The notes below the pieces were generated by a model. That model was not told the DNA's origin and did not search any database. It worked only from the letters and a program-made list of their open reading frames with translations. A program made the position numbers and the translations under genes. A DNA stretch of 64,000 bases from Ectothiorhodospiraceae bacterium (GTDB lineage: Bacteria > Pseudomonadota > Gammaproteobacteria > HK1): NCBI GenBank assembly GCA_024234875.1, contig JACKNM010000002.1, positions 620,001 to 684,000 of the forward strand, given 5' to 3'. Positions 35,248 to 43,729 of this stretch are shown here, in pieces (the stretch's first letter is position 1; each line of letters starts with the position of its first letter).

Positions 35248-36441
35248 TCAGGCCGGGAAGCACGCCGGGCCGAGCGGCTCGAAGGTCTTGTAGGCGAGCA
35301 CCGCCTCCTGGTGCCCGAGCGCTTCCGACAGGGTCGGGGTCTCGGTCGCGACCTCCTGCATCAAGGCGTAGATCTCCGCCCCCACGTCGCGCACCGTCGC
35401 CTCGCCGAGGAGGATGCGGCCCGCGTTCACGTCCATGTCCGCACTGAGCCGGGCATGGGTCTCGGGATTCCCGCACACCTTGATCACGGGTGAGATCACC
35501 GAGCCGACCACCGAGCCCCGTCCGGTGGAGAACAGGATCATGTGTGCGCCACAGGCGATCAGCTCCATGATCTCGGCGGTGTCGTTGATGTTGGGAAACC
35601 CGTGGCGCACCTCGCCGTCCGGGATCATGTCGAGCAGGTAGAGCCCGGTCCGGGTCGGAATCACGCCGGGCTTGAGGATGCCGACGATCGGCGAGTCACC
35701 GCTCTTGGCATAGGCGCCGAGGGACTTCTCCTCCTGGGTGGTGAGACCGCCTTCGGCGTTGCCGGGCGAGAAGCTACCGTGCCCGAGGGTCTCGTAGAAC
35801 CGACGCGCCTTCACCACCGCGCGGACGAGCTCCTCGCCGAGCGCGGGGTTGGCCGCTCGACCTTCCATGATGTGCTCGCAACCGATCAGCTCGCCGGTCT
35901 CCTCGAAGATGCCGATCCCGCCGTCCGCGATCAGCAAGTCGAACGCCGCCCCCATCGCCGGATTGGCGGTGATGCCGCTGGTCGCGTCGGAGCCGCCGCA
36001 GATCGTGCCGACGACCAGCTCGCCCGGCGCCATCGGCACGCGCGGGACGTCGGCGATGGCCGCCCGCATCCGCTCGACCGCCGCCACCCCGCGCTCGATG
36101 GTGGCCGCGGTACCACCGTCGCGCTGGATCACCAGCAGCTCGCAGGGTCGCCCGGAAGCCTCGACCCGGCGCCGCAGCGCCGAGCGGTCGAAGCCCTCAC
36201 AACCGAGCGAGACGATCAGCACCGCGCCGACGTTCGGGTGGGTGCACAGCCGCTCCATCATCAGCGCGCCGTGCACGTTCGGGTAGCAGCCACTCCAGCC
36301 GAAGCAGTGCACGGTGGAGTCGTCGAACCGCAACGTGATGCGCTGGGCCACGTGGCGAGCACACTCGATGACGTAGACCACCGCCACCAGGTTGCGGATG
36401 CCCTTGCGACCGTCGTCTCGGAGATAGGCCGAGATCGCCAT
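35248..36441 (-). CDS. UxaA-family dehydratase, large subunit (altronate/galactarate dehydratase type)
   Basis: A 397-residue protein matching the C-terminal catalytic part of altronate/galactarate dehydratases. YLRDDGRKGIRNLVAVVYVIECA opens it; GCYPNVHGALMMERLCTHPNVGAVLIVSLGCEG, GTICGGSDATSGITANPAMGAAFDLL and GHGSFSPGNAEGGLTTQEEKSLGAYAKSG contain conserved Cys, His and Glu residues of the metal site. VCGNPETHARLSADMDVNAG lies near the end. It dehydrates a sugar acid. The ATG overlaps the SAF-domain gene stop by one base (TGATG), so the enzyme is a coupled two-subunit version. Confidence 0.87.
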   Translation of the reverse strand: MAISAYLRDDGRKGIRNLVAVVYVIECARHVAQRITLRFDDSTVHCFGWSGCYPNVHGALMMERLCTHPNVGAVLIVSLGCEGFDRSALRRRVEASGRPCELLVIQRDGGTAATIERGVAAVERMRAAIADVPRVPMAPGELVVGTICGGSDATSGITANPAMGAAFDLLIADGGIGIFEETGELIGCEHIMEGRAANPALGEELVRAVVKARRFYETLGHGSFSPGNAEGGLTTQEEKSLGAYAKSGDSPIVGILKPGVIPTRTGLYLLDMIPDGEVRHGFPNINDTAEIMELIACGAHMILFSTGRGSVVGSVISPVIKVCGNPETHARLSADMDVNAGRILLGEATVRDVGAEIYALMQEVATETPTLSEALGHQEAVLAYKTFEPLGPACFPA

Positions 36442-36761
36442 CACCGCTCTCCTCGGACGTACTGGCGCCCCGCGTCGTGGGTGTAGGTCGGCAGATAGTC
36501 GCTGCGCAGATTGTGCACGTGCACGTGCTCGCCGGCAGCGATCGCCGCGACCGCGGTGCCGATCGGCAATCCGTACTTGAGGATCTTCTCGCCCGCCGCG
36601 ATGTCACGCGCCGCGAGCTTGTGACCGAGGGTGAGATCGGACGGCAAGGTGACTGTCCGGCCGTCGACCTCCACCTGCTCACCGGCCCGAACGGTGCGCG
36701 CGAGCACCACCACGTTGTCGTCGGGGTGGATTCGCACCACGCTCCCGCTGGCTGACGCCAT
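36441..36761 (-). CDS. SAF-domain small subunit of a UxaA-type dehydratase
   Basis: A 106-residue SAF-domain protein equivalent to the N-terminal part of altronate dehydratase: IHPDDNVVVLARTVRAGEQV, LTLGHKLAARDIAAGEKILKYGLPIGTAVAAIAAGEHVHVHNLRS. The DNVVVLAR and GHKLAA segments are diagnostic. It is separate from the catalytic subunit here but overlaps it by one base. The pair probably degrades a plant- or algae-derived sugar acid; the preferred substrate cannot be deduced. Confidence 0.87.
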   Translation of the reverse strand: MASASGSVVRIHPDDNVVVLARTVRAGEQVEVDGRTVTLPSDLTLGHKLAARDIAAGEKILKYGLPIGTAVAAIAAGEHVHVHNLRSDYLPTYTHDAGRQYVRGER

Positions 36762-36847
36762 TGCCGTCTCCTGTCTCGGGGTCCGAGCGCCGCGATCGTG
36801 CGGAGCCGCCGCGACGCGCGTCAAGGAAGGCCCGGGCAACGGCCGGC

Positions 36848-38080
36848 TCAGCTCCGGTCGACGTTCGCGATGCGCTCGGGGACCCCGGTCTCGCGGCGGC
36901 AGACCTCCGCCAGCCGGGCCACGCCGTCGCGAATCGCCTCCACGCTCGGGTGAGCGAAGCACAGCCGCAGCGAGTGGCGCGCAGGCGCCGCGTCCGTCGA
37001 CCACTCGGGGCCCGGGTTGTAGGCGATACCCTCGGCCAGTGCCTTCGGTGCCAGGGCCGCGGTATCCACCTCCGCAGGCAGGGTCAGCCAGAGGAAGATG
37101 CCGCCCGGCGGCACCGTGAACTCCGCCGCGGTGCCGAACTGCTCGCCGAGCGCGTCGACCAGCGCCTGCAGCTTGACCTGGAGGCCCTGGTTCAGCGTCT
37201 CGACGTGGGCATCGAAGTGGCGAGCGCAGAACTCGGCCAGCACCATCTGCTCCAGGGCGGCGCTGCCGCCGTCCGACTTGCAGGCGAGGAGCCGCGACAT
37301 CACCGGCCAGTCCGCCACCACGTAACCGGTGCGTAGCGCCGGCGCGATCGACTTCGAGAACGAGCCGATGTGCACCACCCGACCGTCGGTGTCGAGGGCG
37401 CGCAGCGCCGGCGGCCGCTCGCCGCTCCACACCAGATCCGCGTAGCACTCGTCCTCGAAGATCGCGATGTCGTACTCGGCGGCAGCGGCGAGCACGGCCC
37501 GCCGGCGCTCGAGTCCCATGATCGCGCCGGTCGGGTTCTGCACCGTGGGAATGGTGTAGAGGAACTTCGGCCGCACGCCGCGGCGGCGCAGCTCCTCGAG
37601 GGTGGCCCGCAGCGCGTCGACCCGCAGCCCCTCCTCGTCGAGCGGAATACCGACCACCTCGACCCCCTTGCGCGCGAGCCGGGTGAGCGCGCCGCCGTAG
37701 GTGAGTTGCTCGGTGAGCACGGTGTCGCCCGGCTGCAGCAGGACCTCGTTCACCAGGTCCAGGCCCTGCAGGGAGCCGGAGGTGACGAGGATGTCGTCGG
37801 GACCGCACTGGATCTCGCCCCGCGCGGCGACCTTGCGGCAGATGAACTCGCGCAGCGGCCGATACCCCTGTGGGCCGCTCTGCAGCCCATAGGTGGCGAG
37901 GGTGCGTCCCTCGCGCGCGAGCACCGAGGACGCCGCCGCGATCAGGTCGTCGACCGGCACCGCGTCGGGGTCGTTGTGGCCGCCGACGAAGTTGTAACGC
38001 GGAAAGCCGGAGAACCGGCCCGCCGCCGGAGCCGGACCAGGCGCGAACAGGGAACCGAAATCGAAGGCACGACCCGACAT
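36848..38080 (-). CDS. PLP-dependent aminotransferase (class I, LysN/MocR-type fold)
   Basis: A 410-residue fold-type I aminotransferase. TYGLQSGPQGYRPLREFICRK, ILVTSGSLQGLDLVNEVLL, YTIPTVQNPTGAIMGLERR, IFEDECYADL and the PLP lysine in HIGSFSKSIAPALRTGYV are all present. A C-terminal PPGGIFLWLTLP segment closes the site. It resembles 2-aminoadipate transaminase (LysN) and the aminotransferase half of MocR regulators; no DNA-binding domain is present. Read divergently from the histidine kinase gene. The donor and acceptor are unknown. Confidence 0.87.
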   Translation of the reverse strand: MSGRAFDFGSLFAPGPAPAAGRFSGFPRYNFVGGHNDPDAVPVDDLIAAASSVLAREGRTLATYGLQSGPQGYRPLREFICRKVAARGEIQCGPDDILVTSGSLQGLDLVNEVLLQPGDTVLTEQLTYGGALTRLARKGVEVVGIPLDEEGLRVDALRATLEELRRRGVRPKFLYTIPTVQNPTGAIMGLERRRAVLAAAAEYDIAIFEDECYADLVWSGERPPALRALDTDGRVVHIGSFSKSIAPALRTGYVVADWPVMSRLLACKSDGGSAALEQMVLAEFCARHFDAHVETLNQGLQVKLQALVDALGEQFGTAAEFTVPPGGIFLWLTLPAEVDTAALAPKALAEGIAYNPGPEWSTDAAPARHSLRLCFAHPSVEAIRDGVARLAEVCRRETGVPERIANVDRS

Positions 38081-38316
38081 CTCGAAGCTCCGGTGCGTTG
38101 GACGCCGGCAGTCTATCCGTTCCGCCACCGCCGTGTCCGCCGGGCCCGCCGGGCCCGCCGAAGCCGGGCCGGACAGCCGCGGCGGACGGTTCGTGGCTAT
38201 ACTCAGACGCGGCCCGGCCATCGTCCACATCGCGACCGCGAACGGCACGTCGACGAGGTGTCCCGCGCGGAGCAAGACCCGGGTCCGCGGGACACCGGCA
38301 GGGAGCGGTCAGGGAG

Positions 38317-39504
38317 ATGGCGAGCCAACTCGGTGACGACGCCTCCGGCCGCGCGGCGGCAAACCCCGAGGTCGCGGGCCTTGCCCCCATCGCGACGGTC
38401 CTCGATGCGGTGCCGAGCGCGGTGTTGCTGGTCGACGACGAAGGCCGCATCGTCCACGCCAACCACCATGCCCACGAGCTGTTCGCGGCCAGCGCACGCG
38501 AGCTGGTCGGACGGTCGGTCGAGGACCTGGTGATGCCCTCGGCGCGAGAGCAGCACGCGATGCTTCGCCGCGGTGGGCCTGACGCGCCCGCCCGCCGGAA
38601 GATGGCCGCCGGACGATTCCTGGAGGCGCGGCGTCTCGACGGCACGGTGTTCCCGGCCACCATCGGGCTCGATCGCCTCGACCTCGGCCGCGGCGCCGTC
38701 ACCCTGGCGTCGGTGGTCGACGCGACGGATTTCGTGGCTCAGCAACGGCTCCTGGCCGATCGCACCCGGGCGCTCGAGCGGTCGAATCGGGACCTCGAGC
38801 AGTACGCGTTCGTCGCCTCGCACGAGATCCAGGAGCCGCTTCGCTCCATTCGGGCCTTCGGCGGCCGCCTGCGCGACGAGTGCGAGGGCGACCTGACGCC
38901 GCAGGCCCGACAATGGCTGCGCTACATCGTCGACGGTGGCGAGCGGCTCAGCGCCCTGGTGCAGGATCTCCTGGCCTACTCGCGCTCGCGCACCCGCCCG
39001 GTCGTACGCTCGGAGCTCGACGCTGCCGAGCTCCTGTCCGAGGTCGAGCGGTCGCTGCAGGTTCTCGTCGGCGACAGTGGCGCGGTGATCACCGCCGGGC
39101 CGCTGCCGCGCGTCGTCGCCGACCGGCGTCAGCTCCAGCAGCTCCTGCAGAACCTGCTGGTCAACGCGATTCGATATCGGGCCGACGCCCCCCCGCGGAT
39201 CCACGTCGCCTGCGAGACCGACGACGCGGGCTGGACTTTCTCGGTGCAGGACAACGGGGTCGGCATCGAGCCGCGGCACTTCGACCGCATCTTCGCCCCG
39301 TTCAAGCGACTGCACCGGGCGAGCGAGGTCGAGGGCAGCGGGATCGGGCTGGCACTGTGCAGGAACATCGTCGAGCGTCACGGTGGCCGGCTCTGGGTCG
39401 AGTCGTCACCCGGCGCCGGCTCGACCTTCCACGCCTTCTTCCCACGCGCCGAGGTGACGGCACCCCCGGTCGAGGGCACCAACGACGGAGCACGCAGCGA
39501 TTGA
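38317..39504 (+). CDS. PAS-domain sensor histidine kinase
   Basis: A 395-residue soluble kinase. A PAS domain (VLDAVPSAVLLVDDEGRIVHANHHAHELF.. to about 145) is followed by a coiled linker, the phospho-acceptor helix QYAFVASHEIQEPLRSIRAFGGRL, and a complete ATPase: NLLVNAIRYRADAP (N box), VQDNGVGIEPRHFDRIFAPF (G1), GSGIGLALCRNIVERHGGRL (G2). The SHExxEPLR variant is typical of kinases paired with small response regulators. No membrane helix is present. AGGGAG precedes the ATG. The next gene encodes the likely partner regulator and overlaps the stop. Confidence 0.88.
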   Translation: MASQLGDDASGRAAANPEVAGLAPIATVLDAVPSAVLLVDDEGRIVHANHHAHELFAASARELVGRSVEDLVMPSAREQHAMLRRGGPDAPARRKMAAGRFLEARRLDGTVFPATIGLDRLDLGRGAVTLASVVDATDFVAQQRLLADRTRALERSNRDLEQYAFVASHEIQEPLRSIRAFGGRLRDECEGDLTPQARQWLRYIVDGGERLSALVQDLLAYSRSRTRPVVRSELDAAELLSEVERSLQVLVGDSGAVITAGPLPRVVADRRQLQQLLQNLLVNAIRYRADAPPRIHVACETDDAGWTFSVQDNGVGIEPRHFDRIFAPFKRLHRASEVEGSGIGLALCRNIVERHGGRLWVESSPGAGSTFHAFFPRAEVTAPPVEGTNDGARSD

Positions 39505-39946
39505 CACGCTAGAGCGCGCGAGGCCGATTCAGATCCTGCTGGTCGAGGACAGCAAGAGCGACCAGGAGCTGACGTGCGAGGTGTTCGCGATGGCGCGCGT
39601 GGTGAACGAGGTGCACATCGTGGAGGACGGGGACGCGGCGTTGGACTTCCTCCGCCGTGCCGGCCGCTACGCCTCGGCACCCCGCCCGGACATCGTGCTC
39701 CTCGACCTGAATCTGCCACGGCGCGACGGGCGCGAGGTGCTGGCCGAGGTCAAGTCCGATCCGGCGCTGCGCACCATCCCGGTCGTGGTGCTGACCACGT
39801 CGGACGACGAGCACGACGTCCTGCAGAGCTACGGCCTGCACGCCAACTGCTACCTGACGAAGCCGGTCGAGTTCCAGAGCTTCATGCGCGCGATCAGACT
39901 CCTGGAGGAGTTCTGGCTGGTGCTGGTGAAGCTGCCCCCGTCATAG
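39500..39946 (+). CDS. Single-domain response regulator with no canonical start codon
   Basis: A CheY-like receiver: IQILLVEDSKSDQELTCEVF, HIVEDGDAALDFLRRAG, DIVLLDLNLPRRDGREVLAEVKSDP with the phospho-acceptor Asp, PVVVLTTSDDEHDVLQSYGLHANCYLTKPVEF. The frame is open back to a TGA at 39455 but contains no ATG, GTG or TTG before the domain starts. ATT at 39500, overlapping the kinase stop (ATTGA) with a GGAG upstream, gives 148 residues; ATT 39527 is the alternative. Translation probably depends on coupling to the kinase. It has no output domain and ends 6 bases into the opposite-strand gene. Confidence 0.75.
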   Translation: MDTLERARPIQILLVEDSKSDQELTCEVFAMARVVNEVHIVEDGDAALDFLRRAGRYASAPRPDIVLLDLNLPRRDGREVLAEVKSDPALRTIPVVVLTTSDDEHDVLQSYGLHANCYLTKPVEFQSFMRAIRLLEEFWLVLVKLPPS

Positions 39947-41725
39947 CCCGGGCGCTGGCCGCCGCGGTATCGGCGGCGCGCCGGGGACGTAGGCCCCCAC
40001 CACCGGTGCGATCTCGTCCCCGGGCAGCGCGGGATAGAAGAGGAAGCCCTGCAGGTCGGCCCGGCCGAGCTCGCCGAGCTGGCGATACTGCTCGAGGTTC
40101 TCGACACCCTCGGCCGTCACCCCGACGTCGAGCTCGCGCGCGAGCGTGAGGATCGAGCGCACGATGGCTCGGTTGGCACGACCTTCCCCGAGCCCGCGAA
40201 CGTAGGAGCCGTCGATCTTCACCTCGTCCACGGCGAGCTCCTTCAGATAGCTGTAGGAGCCGAAGCCGGTCCCGAAATCGTCGATGGCGACCTTGACGCC
40301 TTCCTTGCGCAGCGCCCGCAGCTCACGCTCGGCGCTCGCGGCGCGCTCGAACAGGACCGCCTCGGTGAGCTCGATGCAGAGATGGCTCGCCGGAACGCCA
40401 TGCTCGGCGAGCACGCCGACGACGAAGGCCGCGAAGCCCGGCGTGGCGAGCTGCGCGGCCGACACGTTGACGTGCATCGAGAGCTCACGCAATCCCTGCG
40501 CGCGCAGCGACGCCAGGCGCTCCACCGCCTCGTGGACGACGAACTCGCCGACCTCGGGCATCAGCCCGAGCTTCTCGAGCGCCGGCAGGAACGCCCGCGG
40601 CTCGAGCAGCCCTTGCTTCGGATGCGCCCAGCGCAGAAGTGCCTCCACCGCGACCACGCCCCGGCGATCGCCGGCGACGATCGGCTGATAGTGCACGCGG
40701 AGCTGGTCGCGGGCGAGCGCTTCCCGGAGCTGACGGTCGAGACCGATGTTGTGGACGAGCTCCTGGTCGAGCTCCTCGGTGAACACGTGGTAGCAGTTCT
40801 TGCCACGGCCCTTGGCGCGGTAGAGCGCGGTGTCGGCCGCCTTGAGCAACCACTGGGCCGAGAATCGGGTGTTCGTGGAGGCGAACAGCGAGATGCCGAT
40901 GCTCATCGACGGCTGGATGCGCTTGCCGTCGACCTCCATCCGATTCGCGGTGAGCCCGAGGATCTTGGTCGCGATCTGCATCGCCGACTCGGCCTGACGG
41001 AGCCCCTCGAGCAGAACCGCGAACTCGTCCCCGCCGATTCGCGCAACGGTATCGCTCTCGCGCACCGAGGCGCGGATCGCGCCCGCCACCGCGCGCAGAT
41101 AGCCATCACCGATGTCGTGGCCGAGCCCGTCGTTGACTTGCTTGAAGTCGTCGAGGTCGATCATGAGCAGCGCCACGTATTCCCCGCTGCGCTTGCTGCG
41201 CTCGAGGGCGTGGTCGATGCGGTCGTTGAGCAGGTTGCGGTTGGCGAGGCCGGTCAGGGTGTCGAAGTGGGCGCGATCGAACAGCGCCTGGATGCGGCGG
41301 TGATTGGCGGCGGCGTAGGCGAGCACGTGCGCGAAATGGGCCGGGGTGGTCTCGTCCTTGGCAATCAGATCCACCGCCCCCGCCTGCAGGCACTGCCTGG
41401 CCACGACCCCGTCGAGCCGCTCGGCCAGGCCCACCACGGACGCCGTGGGGAGCCTCTGGACCGCGTCGCCGAGGTAGCCGAGCCCGGCCGCGCTTCCCGA
41501 GTCGCAGTCGATCAGCAAGACGTCCGGGCACAGGGCGCCGGCCCGTAATCGCTGCTCGAGCTCGGCGTAGCTGGAGACGTGCGCGAGCTCGTAATGCCCC
41601 GGCGCCTCGGCCTCGAGGTAGTGCTCGAACAGGAGGTAGTCGCCGAGGTTGTCGTCTACGACCAACACCTGGCAAGCGGCGTGCGTATTGTCCAACGGCC
41701 TGGTCCCTCTCGGTCGGCGCTGCAT
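39941..41725 (-). CDS. Receiver-GGDEF-EAL response regulator
   Basis: A 594-residue cyclic-di-GMP protein. The receiver (CQVLVVDDNLGDYLLFEHYLEAE, VLLIDCDSGS) is followed by GGDEF from about 155 (HFDTLTGLANRNLLNDRIDHAL, LMIDLDDFKQVNDGLGHDIGDGYL, VARIGGDEFAVLL, an intact active site) and EAL from about 335 (QLRVHYQPIVAG, VVAVEALLRWAHP, CIELTEAVLF, VAIDDFGTGFGSYSYLKELAVDEVKIDGSYV, TAEGVEN). Both catalytic motifs look complete, so synthesis and hydrolysis are both possible. Convergent with the response regulator and divergent from the next GGDEF-EAL gene. Confidence 0.92.
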   Translation of the reverse strand: MQRRPRGTRPLDNTHAACQVLVVDDNLGDYLLFEHYLEAEAPGHYELAHVSSYAELEQRLRAGALCPDVLLIDCDSGSAAGLGYLGDAVQRLPTASVVGLAERLDGVVARQCLQAGAVDLIAKDETTPAHFAHVLAYAAANHRRIQALFDRAHFDTLTGLANRNLLNDRIDHALERSKRSGEYVALLMIDLDDFKQVNDGLGHDIGDGYLRAVAGAIRASVRESDTVARIGGDEFAVLLEGLRQAESAMQIATKILGLTANRMEVDGKRIQPSMSIGISLFASTNTRFSAQWLLKAADTALYRAKGRGKNCYHVFTEELDQELVHNIGLDRQLREALARDQLRVHYQPIVAGDRRGVVAVEALLRWAHPKQGLLEPRAFLPALEKLGLMPEVGEFVVHEAVERLASLRAQGLRELSMHVNVSAAQLATPGFAAFVVGVLAEHGVPASHLCIELTEAVLFERAASAERELRALRKEGVKVAIDDFGTGFGSYSYLKELAVDEVKIDGSYVRGLGEGRANRAIVRSILTLARELDVGVTAEGVENLEQYRQLGELGRADLQGFLFYPALPGDEIAPVVGAYVPGAPPIPRRPAPGL

Positions 41726-41961
41726 GTCCTATCGGGCGATGTGACCCGGGACTTTAGAATTCTCTTTCCGCGCCGGCTTCTTGACGCCGGCGTCGGAGTC
41801 TTGACGCACGACTCGAGCCGAGTGTCGCAATGCGTTGATCCAAAAAGCCGGCGGGTCCGGGCATAATCGTTGCTTGGTCCGAGCTGGCGGGCGTCGCAGA
41901 CCGTGTCGCGCGATCGGCTGCCCACCTCGGAAGGCGCCAGCGAAGAAGGAGCTGCCGGGAC

Positions 41962-43689
41962 ATGCACGCGATCGAGGCCGTCGGCGCAAGGCTCGTGGGC
42001 GAGCAGTCCAAGCTCTTTCTCCAAGCACCCGTGCCCCTGCTCTGCCTCGACGAGCCGGGCTGCATCCTCGCCGCCAATCACGCCGCCGCGCGGCTGCTGG
42101 GACGCTCGGCGGACCGCCTGCGCGGCCGGCCGCTCATCACCTTCGTATCCAAGAGCGAGAGACGTCGCCTGGTCTCACAGCTCGCGCACATGTCCAGTGG
42201 CGACTCCTGCGAGTTCGAGCTGACGATGGCCATGCCGCACGGCACCGAGGTCTCGGTGCTGGTCATCAGCACCGCGCTCCAGGACGCCGGCGACGGGCTG
42301 CGCCACTCCCAGGTCGCGCTCATCGACGTCAGCCACCGCAAGCACATCGAGCGCACGCTCCACCAGGCCAAGGAGCGCCTCGACCATCTCGCTCACCACG
42401 ACGCGCTGACCGGTCTTCCGAACCGATACTTGTTCGAGGACCGGTTGGCGCAGGCGCTCGCGCGCTGCCGCCGCCACGGCTGGCTGGGCGCCCTGGTCTT
42501 CGCCGACATCGACCGCTTCAAGTACTACAACGACACCTACGGTCACCAGGTCGGGGACAGCATCCTGGTCGAGGCGGCGACCCGGCTGACGATGAGCGTT
42601 CGCGAGCAGGACACCGTCTGCAGGTTCAGCGGCGACGAGTTCCTGCTGATACTGGAGAACGTCACCAGCCGCGCCGACGTCGACGCGATCCTGGCCAAGC
42701 TCCACGAGGAGTTCACGCGGCCGGTCTACGGCCTGATCGATCTTCCGTTGGGTCTGTCGGCGTCGTTCGGGGCCACGATGTTCGACAAGGCGACCCGCGA
42801 CCCGGAGGTTCTGCTCAAGCAGGCCGACCTCGCGATGTACAACGTCAAGCGCACCCGGCGCAACGCCTTCGCCTTCTACTCGGCACAGGTCGATGCCACC
42901 GCGGCGCGCCGGCGATCGCTCGAGGCGGACTTGCAAGCGGCACTGGCCGGTGAGCAGTTCAGCCTGGTGTTCCAACCCCAGTCACGCGTCGAGAGCTCGG
43001 CCGTGAGCGGCTGCGAGGCGCTGCTGCGCTGGAACCACCCGACGTTCGGCTTCGTCGCCCCGTCCGAGTTCATCGAGATCGCAGAGAGTGCGGGGCGCAC
43101 CGCGGAGATCAGCGCCTGGGTCCTCGACCGGGCCTGCCGTCAGGCCCGCGCCTGGATGGATCTCGGTTTTCAGTTCACGCGGATGTCGGTCAACGTGTCG
43201 CCGCACGACGTCTCCAGCGAGGATCTGGTGGAGCTGGTGAGGCGTGCCCTGGAGATCTCCGGGCTGCCGCCTTCGATGCTCGAGATCGAGGTGACCGAGA
43301 CCAGCGTCATGTCCCATCCCGACACCGCCAAGCGCGTGCTCTCGAGCGTGGCGGCGCTCGGGGTGTCGGTGGCTCTCGACGACTTCGGCACCGGCTACTC
43401 GTCTCTGCGCTGCCTGAACGACTACCCGTTCGATCGCATCAAGATCGACCAGTCGTTCGTCGCCGATCTGCCCGGCAACACCGAGACGAGGGCGATCGTC
43501 GGCGCGATGGTGTCGATGGCGTCGAATCTCGGAATCGACATCATCGCCGAGGGAGTCGAGACGGAAGCGCAGCGCCGATACCTCCACGAGGTCGGCGTGG
43601 GCGCCTTCCAGGGGTTTCTCTTCGCCCGTCCCCTCAACGCCGAGGGCTTCGCCTCGTTCGCCGGCCGCTCCGATCCGCCATCCTCGTGA
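41962..43689 (+). CDS. PAS-GGDEF-EAL protein with variant SGDEF motif
   Basis: A 575-residue cyclic-di-GMP protein. PAS (QAPVPLLCLDEPGCILAANHAAARLLG) leads into GGDEF (HHDALTGLPNRYLFEDRLAQAL, LVFADIDRFKYYNDTYGHQVGD), where the signature reads FSGDEF with Ser for the first Gly, then EAL from about 325 (FSLVFQPQSRV, GCEALLRWNHP, LEIEVTETSVM, VALDDFGTGYSSLRCLNDYPFDRIKIDQSFV, IAEGVET). The EAL site is complete, so phosphodiesterase activity is the safer prediction. Divergent from the receiver-GGDEF-EAL gene across 236 bases with a CATAAT box near 41862. Confidence 0.9.
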   Translation: MHAIEAVGARLVGEQSKLFLQAPVPLLCLDEPGCILAANHAAARLLGRSADRLRGRPLITFVSKSERRRLVSQLAHMSSGDSCEFELTMAMPHGTEVSVLVISTALQDAGDGLRHSQVALIDVSHRKHIERTLHQAKERLDHLAHHDALTGLPNRYLFEDRLAQALARCRRHGWLGALVFADIDRFKYYNDTYGHQVGDSILVEAATRLTMSVREQDTVCRFSGDEFLLILENVTSRADVDAILAKLHEEFTRPVYGLIDLPLGLSASFGATMFDKATRDPEVLLKQADLAMYNVKRTRRNAFAFYSAQVDATAARRRSLEADLQAALAGEQFSLVFQPQSRVESSAVSGCEALLRWNHPTFGFVAPSEFIEIAESAGRTAEISAWVLDRACRQARAWMDLGFQFTRMSVNVSPHDVSSEDLVELVRRALEISGLPPSMLEIEVTETSVMSHPDTAKRVLSSVAALGVSVALDDFGTGYSSLRCLNDYPFDRIKIDQSFVADLPGNTETRAIVGAMVSMASNLGIDIIAEGVETEAQRRYLHEVGVGAFQGFLFARPLNAEGFASFAGRSDPPSS

Positions 43690-43698
43690 GCGCGCGGG

Positions 43699-43718
43699 GC
43701 TCCGGCGGGGGGCGGAGC
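43699..43718. terminator. Hairpin between convergent signalling genes
   Basis: GCTCCG at 43699-43704 pairs with CGGAGC at 43713-43718 around a G-rich 8-base loop, in the 40-base gap between the GGDEF-EAL and CheB-CheR-kinase stop codons. Confidence 0.5.
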
Positions 43719-43729
43719 ACGATGCGTGG

